Source of the DNA: Rickettsiales bacterium
GTDB lineage: Bacteria; Pseudomonadota; Alphaproteobacteria; Rs-D84
Length of the DNA stretch: 51,631 bases
Reading direction: 5' to 3'
NCBI GenBank assembly: GCA_031279085.1
Contig: JAITJD010000004.1
Location: 1 to 51,631, forward strand
The notes under the pieces are model-generated. The model was not told the origin of the DNA and did not search any database. It worked only from the letters and a program-made list of their open reading frames with translations. Position 1 is the stretch's first letter, and the number at the start of each line of letters is the position of its first letter. Positions 9,006 to 19,428 of the stretch are shown in pieces. The position numbers and the translations under genes were made by a program.

Positions 9006-9034
9006 TTGACTTTTTTCATATATTTTGATATGAT
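9006..9034 (+). promoter_or_regulatory. Promoter upstream of the ATPase-nuclease pair
   Basis: TTGACT (9006-9011), 17 bp, then TATGAT (9029-9034). A hairpin terminator begins 14 nt downstream. A second TATAAT at 9077-9082 without a clear -35 box may drive the genes directly. Confidence 0.6.
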
Positions 9035-9048
9035 GCTATCATTAACTA

Positions 9049-9072
9049 ACCGCTTTTTTGGCGGTCTTTTTT
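9049..9072 (+). terminator. Short hairpin terminator or attenuator in the leader
   Basis: ACCGC pairs with GCGGT around TTTTTTG and is followed by CTTTTTTG. It stands between the promoter and the ATPase gene, so it could limit expression. Confidence 0.7.
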
Positions 9073-9140
9073 GTGATATAATTAGTTGAAAGTATATATT
9101 CTAATGCTATTATGCATAGTACATATTGGAGTGTTTGTCA

Positions 9141-10508
9141 ATGGAAATAAAATTAAATAATGTTGGCGCTATTAATAATGCATCTGTTAATTTAACAGGT
9201 TTGTCTGTAATTGCTGGTCCAAACGGTTCTGGGAAAAGTACAGTAGGAAAGACGGCGTATGCAATTATAAAGGCAATCAATGATAAAGATAATATCATTA
9301 AACAAATTATGATTGATGATGCTAATGATATTTGCAGATCAGTTTTTTTCACTATTCAAAATAGTATAAGTAATACAAAAATAGCAGCAGGTGATGCAGA
9401 GCTTACTGGCAATGATACGAAGATATTATTGGAGAATTTCAATTATGGCACATTTGTATCAGACTTATTCCAACTTATTAATTCAGATGATCTGGGCGCT
9501 GCGAAAAATATGGTTCAGTCACGGATAAAAATGATAGATTCATTTTCTAATTTTGTTGAAGATAAAGCTAAAACGATGGCAAGAAACAGCCTTAGTTTAT
9601 TAATTGAAAAATTTAATAAACAAAACAAAGAAAATAACATAAGTCAATCACTGGTTTTTATGTATGAAAAAATATTTAAATGGCAGGTTAATAACCTGGT
9701 ATCACATGAGAAATCAGAGATAAGCTTTGGAGACTTATTGACATATTCAGTGTCAAATAATGCAAATACCTTATCTTTTTCGGATAGGTTGAAAATTGGT
9801 AATTTTGATCCTAGTGTAGATCAGCGAATATTTCCAAAGGTTACTTTTATTGAGACACCGTTATTATTACAGTTGGAAAATCATACAGATAAAGACGGCG
9901 TTATTCCATTTTATTGGAAGGATTTATTAAATAAATTAAAACCAAGGGAGTCTGTTGATGTTATTCCATGTTCATATAATGAAATATATGAAAAAATTAC
10001 GAATATACTTGGTGGTAATTTTGAATATAATATAGAACGTCGTAGATTTGAATTTATTAAAAATAATTTCAATGATGAAGCTAATTTATTTGTAAATAAT
10101 ATGGCTTCTGGTGAAAAAATGCTTGGCATTTTCCAGCAAATGGCAAAGCTTGGTTTGTTTGGACCGGATCATTTGTTAATTTTGGACGAACCAGAAAACC
10201 ATTTGCATCCACAATGGCAGATTTCTTTGGCTGAGGTTCTTGTAAACCTTGCGGCGGCAGGTTGCCCTATATTAGTTGCCTCACACAGTCCAGACTTTAT
10301 ACAAGCTTTGAAGTTTTTTACAGATAAAAAGCAATTTAAAGGCACTAGATTTTATTTGGCTGATGAAAAAACAAAATCTTTTCATGATAAGACTGATAAA
10401 GTGTATGAAATATTTAATAATCTATCAAAACCAATGAATGATATCTTCAAAAGCATGATATCTAAACATCATAAAGAGTCTAAATCGATTAATAATAATG
10501 ATAATTAA
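9141..10508 (+). CDS. ABC-type AAA ATPase, candidate anti-phage component
   Basis: A 455-residue cytoplasmic ATPase of the AAA_15/AAA_21 (OLD-like) group. Walker A is GPNGSGKST at residues 26-34, the signature is ASGEK at 322-326, Walker B is LLILDEP at 345-351 and the switch histidine is in ASHSPDF near 382; all catalytic motifs are present. The middle (about 50-300) is a long helical insertion, as in SMC-like defence ATPases. No TOPRIM domain is fused. The ATG is preceded by GGAG; an in-frame TTG at 9126 is less likely. The next gene begins 2 bp after the stop, so the two are coupled. The composition is strongly AT-rich compared with the core genome. The defence role is inferred from domain pairing and location. 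Confidence 0.82.
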   Translation: MEIKLNNVGAINNASVNLTGLSVIAGPNGSGKSTVGKTAYAIIKAINDKDNIIKQIMIDDANDICRSVFFTIQNSISNTKIAAGDAELTGNDTKILLENFNYGTFVSDLFQLINSDDLGAAKNMVQSRIKMIDSFSNFVEDKAKTMARNSLSLLIEKFNKQNKENNISQSLVFMYEKIFKWQVNNLVSHEKSEISFGDLLTYSVSNNANTLSFSDRLKIGNFDPSVDQRIFPKVTFIETPLLLQLENHTDKDGVIPFYWKDLLNKLKPRESVDVIPCSYNEIYEKITNILGGNFEYNIERRRFEFIKNNFNDEANLFVNNMASGEKMLGIFQQMAKLGLFGPDHLLILDEPENHLHPQWQISLAEVLVNLAAAGCPILVASHSPDFIQALKFFTDKKQFKGTRFYLADEKTKSFHDKTDKVYEIFNNLSKPMNDIFKSMISKHHKESKSINNNDN

Positions 10509-10510
10509 AA

Positions 10511-11011
10511 ATGCCCACATATAACTTAAAATCATATTGCAATTGTTGTGATAATTATAAAAAATGTTCATTGGGACTTAAATTAGATACACATCAACAG
10601 TGTAAACTTGCTTTTATCCACTGGGAAGAAGTAATGACTGGTGCGCACTCAAGCAGTCCAATGTGTGATGCTATATATCACGACAGTGATAATAATGCTT
10701 ATTTTATAGAGTTTAAAAATATTGACTGGTTTATTGATACAATAACTGATGAATTCAAGGATGTTCAGGTTATAGGAGATGAGCTTTGCAAAAAGTTTCA
10801 AGGTTCCTTTAATAGATTCAAAAAAGATGGGAACTCTATATTAGCACATTATTTTATTTTTGCTTTTGATGTAAATGTTTGTCATGAAGGAAATACCAAT
10901 AAACCGCGAGAAGATTTGTTGCGACATATAAATATCAGATATGTGTCATATTTGGATAGTATAAGCATAATCGCAGCTGATTGTGGAACTTGTTTTTATA
11001 TAATTCCATAA
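10511..11011 (+). CDS. Small Cys-rich protein with PD-(D/E)XK-like motif
   Basis: A 166-residue protein, translated right after the ATPase with no ribosome site of its own. The N-terminus holds clustered cysteines (C10, C12, C13, C19 and C31) that could bind metal. The segment MCDAIYH followed by AYFIEFKN gives Asp53 and Glu67-x-Lys69, the spacing of a PD-(D/E)XK nuclease core. It may be the effector nuclease controlled by the ATPase, as in other two-gene defence modules. I do not recognise a named family, and the nuclease assignment rests on this one motif. Confidence 0.6.
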   Translation: MPTYNLKSYCNCCDNYKKCSLGLKLDTHQQCKLAFIHWEEVMTGAHSSSPMCDAIYHDSDNNAYFIEFKNIDWFIDTITDEFKDVQVIGDELCKKFQGSFNRFKKDGNSILAHYFIFAFDVNVCHEGNTNKPREDLLRHINIRYVSYLDSISIIAADCGTCFYIIP

Positions 11012-11022
11012 TAATTATTTTT

Positions 11023-11181
11023 ATGAATAAAATTGATGTTTCAAAAAGAGAAAAAATGGCACATCAAAATATTAAAAAATTCACAATTTTAGAAATAAAA
11101 AAATTGGTAGAACAATTTGGTTCCAGATTTACTGGCAGATGGATTGGAAGAAGAAAGTCAAAGATTAAAAACCTCATTTAG
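11023..11181 (+). CDS. Small basic protein, hypothetical
   Basis: A 52-residue Lys/Arg-rich reading frame beginning 12 nt after the nuclease-like gene. It has no clear ribosome site and no recognised domain. It may be a third small member of the module or a fragment of an older gene. The following 160 bp up to the junction repeat is AT-rich and shows nothing else. Confidence 0.35.
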   Translation: MNKIDVSKREKMAHQNIKKFTILEIKKLVEQFGSRFTGRWIGRRKSKIKNLI

Positions 11182-11337
11182 ATATAGCACAAATCTTAAG
11201 AGAATAGAAATACAAAGGAACTGTGGCAATGCGAAAAATCAAAGTGCAAATAATAAGTTCAAAATATTGGTGTTTTTTGTGATTTATTTCTAATAAATTT
11301 AGAACTATCGATATTTACACATAAATCCTAGAATTCT

Positions 11338-11444
11338 GGGGACAGTACTAAACCTGTCCAATATGGCTCGGGACAGCTTGCAATTATCGAACTGAGAATA
11401 GTGATGAATTCGCTGAATTATTAAAATACATTAAGCAGTTTAAA
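11338..11444. repeat. Partial cassette junction (copy E)
   Basis: Contains a hairpin (GGACAG at 11339-11344 and CTGTCC at 11354-11359), the tRNA-end-like TGGCTCGG at 11364, TTATCGAAC 20 bp later at 11384, and a tail from 11379 that reads on the plus strand as CNYRTENSDEFAELLKYIKQ. The palindromic half of the module is absent. TGGCTCGGGACAGCT matches 8907-8921 exactly. Confidence 0.75.
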
Positions 11445-12020
11445 TTATCTGCCCAAGTCTTTAACCCATGTTGTTAAGTTTGTAATCTTTGGGTTTCTTT
11501 TTGATGTGGGAACACTGTATTCAACTTTCTCTATTTCATAATTATTGCGTTTTAATAAATTTTCAGATCTGATATTCCCGTCTGCCGTTTTTGCATACAG
11601 TGAACTTAATCCCTTTGCATCAATGGAGTATTTTTCCAAAACATTTATCATTGTACTGGCGATACCACGGCCTTCGTTTTCTTTTGTTACTAAATACCAG
11701 AATTCTGAATCTTTTTTTGTATTATCAATGTTATCAAGGCCAATCATGCCAACAATTTTATTGTCCATCATAGCAAAAAATTGTTCATCATATGGCTTTT
11801 TATTATCAAGAATATTCATAAGTTTCTTGCGTTTTGTATCAAGTATGTAAAGTGTAACAAAAACGATTGTTTTACGTAAATTTGGGGTTGTTTTCTCGCC
11901 CATCCACCAAAACCAAGGCGATAAACGCGCACGGTTATTGTTAATAATATCATATAATTCACGCACTTTTGGCAAAGCGGTTCGAAATCCCATCTTCTTT
12001 AATTCAATTTTATAAGGCAT
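11445..12020 (-). CDS. GNAT-family acetyltransferase (RimJ/RimL type)
   Basis: A 191-residue GNAT protein that would transfer an acetyl group from acetyl-CoA to an amine. Motif A is NEGRGIASTMINVLEKYS, with the R/Q-x-x-G-x-A acetyl-CoA loop. The core strands KIVGMIGLDNID and EFWYLVT precede it, and the C-terminus resembles RimJ/RimL enzymes that modify protein N-termini or small molecules. The substrate cannot be predicted. A strong ribosome site (AAGGAGGGC) and its own promoter make it a self-contained cassette. It is AT-rich and oriented like tRNA-Asn. Confidence 0.82.
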   Translation of the reverse strand: MPYKIELKKMGFRTALPKVRELYDIINNNRARLSPWFWWMGEKTTPNLRKTIVFVTLYILDTKRKKLMNILDNKKPYDEQFFAMMDNKIVGMIGLDNIDNTKKDSEFWYLVTKENEGRGIASTMINVLEKYSIDAKGLSSLYAKTADGNIRSENLLKRNNYEIEKVEYSVPTSKRNPKITNLTTWVKDLGR

Positions 12021-12044
12021 TTTTCTGCCCTCCTTATAACCAAT

Positions 12045-12072
12045 ATATTAATACAAATATTAAAATTGTCAA
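12045..12072 (-). promoter_or_regulatory. Promoter of the GNAT cassette gene
   Basis: On the minus strand: TTGACA (12067-12072), a 16-bp spacer and TAATAT (12045-12050), 25 nt ahead of the start. Confidence 0.6.
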
Positions 12073-12157
12073 GAATATATTTTAATATCAAGATGCATTG
12101 GACTCAATTTGTTTGCGTTGGCACTACTGCGTGATTCGCTGTGGCGAAATTTTAAAA

Positions 12158-12332
12158 AAGGTTGGGTTTCTAAGTTTTTTCACCAAAACAGTTCGATAAT
12201 GGCGAAAAAACTTGTCCTTTATAAAGGACAAGTTATCGAACACTTTCGAACCCGTCCGAAGTCAAGGTGGTAAAGAAAAACACCGTCCCGTGGGGGACGC
12301 TGGTAATCTTGGCTCGGGCAGCTGGACTCGAA
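12158..12332. repeat. Cassette module copy A
   Basis: GTTCGATAA starts at 12191. A perfect 24-nt palindrome (half-site ACTTGTCCTTTA) is at 12210-12233 and TTATCGAAC is at 12233-12241. A hairpin based on CCGTCCC is at 12283-12300, and at 12310-12332 lie the last 23 nt of tRNA-Asn (including CCA) in complement. It is identical to copy D through the tRNA T-loop TTCGA and then diverges. Only about 50 bp separate it from copy B, so it marks an empty cassette. Confidence 0.88.
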
Positions 12333-12351
12333 TAAAGGCAGGATTTTGAGA

Positions 12352-12584
12352 AAAGTTGGATTTGCAAGGCTTTTAATAAAAACAGTTCGATAATGATGAA
12401 AAAACTTGTCCTTTATAAAGGACAAGTTATTGAACTGTTTCGAAATCGTCCGAAGTCAAGGTGGTAATGAAGAAAGACCCTTTTTCAAGGGTCTTGGTCA
12501 TCTTGGCTCGGCCTACTATGCAATTATCGAACCAATTATTCACAAGATCTTGCTGATTTAGCAGTCCATATTAAACAATTTAAG
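12352..12584. repeat. Cassette module copy B with coding-like tail
   Basis: GTTCGATAA at 12385, palindrome at 12404-12427, TTATTGAAC at 12427, a different hairpin (AGACCC/GGGTCT) at 12475-12494, TGGCTCGG at 12504 and TTATCGAAC at 12524. The tail reads CNYRTNYSQDLADLAVHIKQ on the plus strand from 12519, related to copy E. Confidence 0.88.
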
Positions 12585-13260
12585 GAACAATACCAAGGTC
12601 AATAGGTTGTATTTTTAAATTATCAAAATCACCACGACTGTTTGGCACCGATTTTATATATTCTGGCGTGCCCATCATGTCTTCGATAATTAATCGCTGG
12701 CTGCGATAATGACCTTCACCAAAGACGGCCAGAACTACATCATATTTATTCAATGCCGCCATAATATTATTAATCATAAATGGGTCCCGGCCATACATAT
12801 TAAGCTGATGAGACAATAAACTATATTCACCCTTTTTCGTGCTGGGGCCGCCGGCGGTTAAAACTTTATTTAAATCATCAATTGTAAATTTCCGACCAGG
12901 GTTTTGTTTATTTAATACATCTATATTATCATCATCTGATAAATCTGCGAAAACAACAGGAGTGTTGTGTTTTGTTGCAACCGCCGCCGCATATACCAGA
13001 TTATTATTTTGAATCATATTTGGATTTATTTTTCGTCCAGAATTTTCAAATTCAACCACCGCAATTTCTGGTTTTGCGGGCGACTTTTCTGAAAAACAGA
13101 AATCTGTCATATCAAATGATTTATTATCACCATGTTTTTCTGCTATATATAACAATGTTTTTGCATTTTTCCTGAAAACAGCTAAATATGGTGGACGATA
13201 AACTTTTTCAGAATCTTCCCATGGTTTGTATAAATCAAAATTTGGTTTAAACATTTTCAT
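12580..13260 (-). CDS. Cassette protein, possibly TraB/ChaN-like, unknown function
   Basis: A 226-residue protein without signal peptide. Elements such as LLYIAEKHGDNKSF near the N-terminus, EIAVVEF in the middle, RDPFMINNIMAAL near residue 170 and VVLAVFGEGHYRSQRL near 190 recall the TraB/TIKI/ChaN-like fold, which has a His-containing first loop, a central RD and a late G-x-GH motif. This is a pattern-level guess and not a firm family assignment. A TATAAT box about 10 nt before the ATG on the minus strand gives it its own promoter. It is AT-rich, oriented like tRNA-Asn and flanked by modules B and C. Confidence 0.55.
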   Translation of the reverse strand: MKMFKPNFDLYKPWEDSEKVYRPPYLAVFRKNAKTLLYIAEKHGDNKSFDMTDFCFSEKSPAKPEIAVVEFENSGRKINPNMIQNNNLVYAAAVATKHNTPVVFADLSDDDNIDVLNKQNPGRKFTIDDLNKVLTAGGPSTKKGEYSLLSHQLNMYGRDPFMINNIMAALNKYDVVLAVFGEGHYRSQRLIIEDMMGTPEYIKSVPNSRGDFDNLKIQPIDLGIVP

Positions 13261-13332
13261 CTTTTTAAGTATTATATCAAATAATTCATAAAATGCTATG
13301 AAATTTGGTTTTAAGTTTAGTTAAATGTGGTA

Positions 13333-13549
13333 AAAGGCTGGATTTCTAAGACTTTTCCATAAAAACAGTTCGATAATGGCGAAAAAACTTGCCCTTTATA
13401 AAGGACAAGTTATCGAACACTTTCGAACCCGTCCGAAGGCAAGGTAGTAAAGAAAAACAGGCTGTCTTGCGACAACCTGTCAAACTTGGCTCGGCACAAT
13501 ATGCAATTATCGAACCGATTATTCTGAAGACTTTTCTAACCTTTCAACT
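13333..13549. repeat. Cassette module copy C with coding-like tail
   Basis: GTTCGATAA at 13368, the palindrome (one substitution) at 13387-13410, TTATCGAAC at 13410-13418, a 10-bp hairpin (ACAGGCTGTC/GACAACCTGT) at 13457-13480, TGGCTCGG at 13487 and TTATCGAAC at 13507. The plus-strand tail from 13502 reads CNYRTDYSEDFSNL and overlaps the end of the next minus-strand gene. Confidence 0.88.
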
Positions 13550-14255
13550 TACCTTCGTGCATTTTTGCTTTGAAAATACCATAGTCCATCATCATTTTTT
13601 TTACTGCACCCGGTAAATCATTTTCAATGGCATGTTTAGTTATGTAATTGTTTGCAAATGAGTTTTCAAACATTGGTCGAACTGGCTTGCCAAAATATTC
13701 AAAACCTATGATATCAACAATTCTTTCTTTTAAATCTTGGGGGACATTATATTTTTGAATTATTGATTGTTCAATCAATAAATGTATAAATTCATGTTGC
13801 AACAGACCAACCACTGCTTTTGAATTATAAACATGCTTTCGAAACATTCTAAGAATTATGAGTGATTTTTCATTCCAATAATATGAACCACCGGAACCAT
13901 AAGTTGTTTGTATTTCTAGAATGTTTGGTAATTGGAGGCCCCATTTTTTCGCCATTGGTGCCAATGTGTCGACAACAGATTGTAAAGCAGGAACAGAATC
14001 GGTTTGCAATATATGATCTAATTCTTGCAGGTTTTTGACATTATAAATTTCATTCATAAAAATGTTACGATATTTTTCGATTTGTTCAGAGGTCAGTTCT
14101 TCAATATCGTACATTTCGTACATAGCCAGATGATTTGGAATAAACATATCATATTCATATCCCAAATGTTTTAATCGTGAATGATAAGAACGATGTTTAC
14201 GTTCGATGAAGCCCCAAGCTTCTTCAGCGGTCATTGGCCTGTATGTAATTTTCAT
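13536..14255 (-). CDS. HExxH protein, putative zinc metallopeptidase in a cassette
   Basis: A 239-residue protein without signal peptide. The motif LLQHEFIHLLIEQ (His154, Glu155, His158) is a zinc-peptidase HExxH on a predicted helix, and acidic residues in ERIVDIIGFEYFG about 20-30 residues later could give the third ligand. The substrate is unknown; it could be a toxin, an anti-phage effector or an ordinary peptidase. The start has TACAAT 6 nt upstream with TTGGAT 17 bp further, so the mRNA is probably leaderless. It is AT-rich and the last cassette before tRNA-Asn. Confidence 0.6.
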   Translation of the reverse strand: MKITYRPMTAEEAWGFIERKHRSYHSRLKHLGYEYDMFIPNHLAMYEMYDIEELTSEQIEKYRNIFMNEIYNVKNLQELDHILQTDSVPALQSVVDTLAPMAKKWGLQLPNILEIQTTYGSGGSYYWNEKSLIILRMFRKHVYNSKAVVGLLQHEFIHLLIEQSIIQKYNVPQDLKERIVDIIGFEYFGKPVRPMFENSFANNYITKHAIENDLPGAVKKMMMDYGIFKAKMHEGKLKG

Positions 14256-14261
14256 AATATC

Positions 14262-14290
14262 ATTGTATCACAAGCATAATCAAAATCCAA
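14262..14290 (-). promoter_or_regulatory. Promoter of the HExxH cassette gene (leaderless)
   Basis: On the minus strand: TTGGAT (14285-14290), 17 bp, TACAAT (14262-14267), then 6 nt to the ATG. Confidence 0.65.
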
Positions 14291-14339
14291 TAGAATTTAT
14301 AATCAATTCGTTGAATCCGAGCCGAGACAGATTATTAAA

Positions 14340-14494
14340 AAAGTTAGGTTTCTAGCCTTTTTTACGAAAACAGTTTGATAATGGTGGAAAAACTTGTCCT
14401 TTATAAAGGACAAGTTATTGAACTGTTTCGAACCCGTCCGAAGTCAAGGTGGCAAAGAAAAACACCGTCCCGTGGGGGACGGCGGTAATCTTGG
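14340..14494. repeat. Cassette module copy D, directly behind tRNA-Asn
   Basis: GTTTGATAA at 14373, the perfect palindrome at 14392-14415, TTATTGAAC at 14415, a perfect CCGTCCC/GGGACGG hairpin at 14465-14482, and TGGCTCGG at 14492 as part of the real tRNA. This is probably the resident ancestral site from which the other copies derive. Confidence 0.88.
14454..14482 (-). terminator. tRNA-Asn terminator
   Basis: On the minus strand, CCGTCCC and GGGACGG form a stem right after the tRNA, followed by TGTTTTTCTTT. Confidence 0.85.
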
Positions 14495-14567
14495 CTCGGG
14501 CAGCTGGACTCGAACCAGCGACATACGGATTAACAGTCCGTTGTTCTACCGACTGAACTATGCCCGA
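14492..14567 (-). tRNA. tRNA-Asn(GTT)
   Basis: A full cloverleaf on the minus strand: acceptor TCGGGCA/TGCCCGA, anticodon loop CTGTTAA (anticodon GTT), T-arm GCTGGTTCGAGTCCAGC, discriminator G and an encoded CCA. Its 3' end and T-loop are the sequences copied in the cassette junctions. Confidence 0.96.
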
Positions 14568-14713
14568 ATAACTTTGCAGCCCTGCCACTTTACAACATAT
14601 TTTTCCATTTTTCAAGAAGAATTATTCTCAGTGTTTTTTTAATTATTGCGGTCGTCGGGTTTTGATGCTATATTCCAACCCGTCCAATCAAATGCTAGCA
14701 AAAGGAAGGCAAA

Positions 14714-15523
14714 ATGTTATTGAAAGGAAAAAAGATTTTAATCACCGGCGTTGCCAATGATTTCTCCATGGCTTGGGCCATTGCAAAGCGCGCAGCCGAG
14801 CAGGGCGCCGAAATCGCCATGCCGTTCGGCAGCGACCGCGTGGAAAGGCGCGTCCGCCCGCTGGCCGAATCCATCGGCGCGAAATTCGTCCAGCCGTGCA
14901 ATGTCCAAGATGACGCCCAGATGGACGCTTTATTCGGCGCGATTGAGAAAGAATGGGGCGGGCTGGACGGAATGCTGCACGCCATCGCTTTTTCCGACAA
15001 AAGCGAGCTTGTCGGCCGCTATGCTGACACCAGCCGCGAAAACTTCAAGAATACCATGGATATTTCCGCTTATTCATTGGTTGATTTGACCCGCCGCAGC
15101 GCCAGGCTGATGAAAAACGGCGGCAGCATAATCACACTGACATATTACGGCGGCGAAAAATCCGTCCCGAACTATAATGTGATGGGCGTCGCGAAAAGCG
15201 CGCTGGACAGCAGCGTCCGATATCTGGCCGCGGATTTGGGCAAAGACGGAATCCGGGTAAATGCAATCAGCGCGGGGCCGATAATTACATTGGCGTCCAG
15301 CGGCGTGGGCGGGTTCAAGTCCATGCTGAAAATGAATTCGCGCATCACTCCGCTGCGCCGGAACATGACATTGGAAGATGTCAGCGGCGCCGCCTTGTAC
15401 CTGTTCAGCGACCTATCCGGCGCGGTCACGGGCGAAATACATCATGTTGATTGCGGATATTCCACAACCGGCATGGTGCCTAACGAATTGCAGGAATTGA
15501 TTTTGAATAATATCGGCGAGTAA
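14714..15523 (+). CDS. fabI: Enoyl-ACP reductase (NADH), FabI
   Basis: Catalyses the last reduction step of each fatty-acid elongation cycle. A 269-residue SDR-fold protein of typical FabI length. The nucleotide loop is TGVANDFSMAWAIA (residues 11-24), and the catalytic Tyr-x6-Lys is Tyr154 and Lys161 in YNVMGVAKSA; an additional Tyr pair sits at 144-145. The C-terminus has the family pattern VTGEIHHVDCGYSTTGM. A clear ribosome site (AAAGGAAGG) precedes the start. It is monocistronic, ending at a strong terminator. The target of triclosan-type inhibitors is this enzyme class. Confidence 0.95.
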   Translation: MLLKGKKILITGVANDFSMAWAIAKRAAEQGAEIAMPFGSDRVERRVRPLAESIGAKFVQPCNVQDDAQMDALFGAIEKEWGGLDGMLHAIAFSDKSELVGRYADTSRENFKNTMDISAYSLVDLTRRSARLMKNGGSIITLTYYGGEKSVPNYNVMGVAKSALDSSVRYLAADLGKDGIRVNAISAGPIITLASSGVGGFKSMLKMNSRITPLRRNMTLEDVSGAALYLFSDLSGAVTGEIHHVDCGYSTTGMVPNELQELILNNIGE

Positions 15524-15524
15524 G

Positions 15525-15550
15525 AAAAATCCGGCATCCGCCGGATTTTT
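15525..15550 (+). terminator. fabI terminator
   Basis: An 11-bp perfect stem (AAAAATCCGGC with GCCGGATTTTT) around ATCC, directly after the stop codon. Confidence 0.92.
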
Positions 15551-15638
15551 TATTTTTGCTTTTTGAATTATTATTTCTTGATGTTTAAGAAATGGCATCA
15601 CCGGATGCCCGTTTTGCGAGTAATTTTCTTAATATTAA

Positions 15639-19425
<3,787 letters not shown>

Positions 19426-19428
19426 AAA

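Noticed and set aside
12158-14494. Interpretation of the modules as classical integron attC sites
   Set aside because: The arms are GTTCGATAA, not GTTRRRY/RYYYAAC, the copies contain tRNA ends and terminators, and no integron integrase is in the window.
12219-14642. Small plus-strand reading frames starting FIKDK inside each module, one reading through tRNA-Asn
   Set aside because: They arise from the palindrome and from the tRNA complement, have no ribosome sites and are broken between copies.
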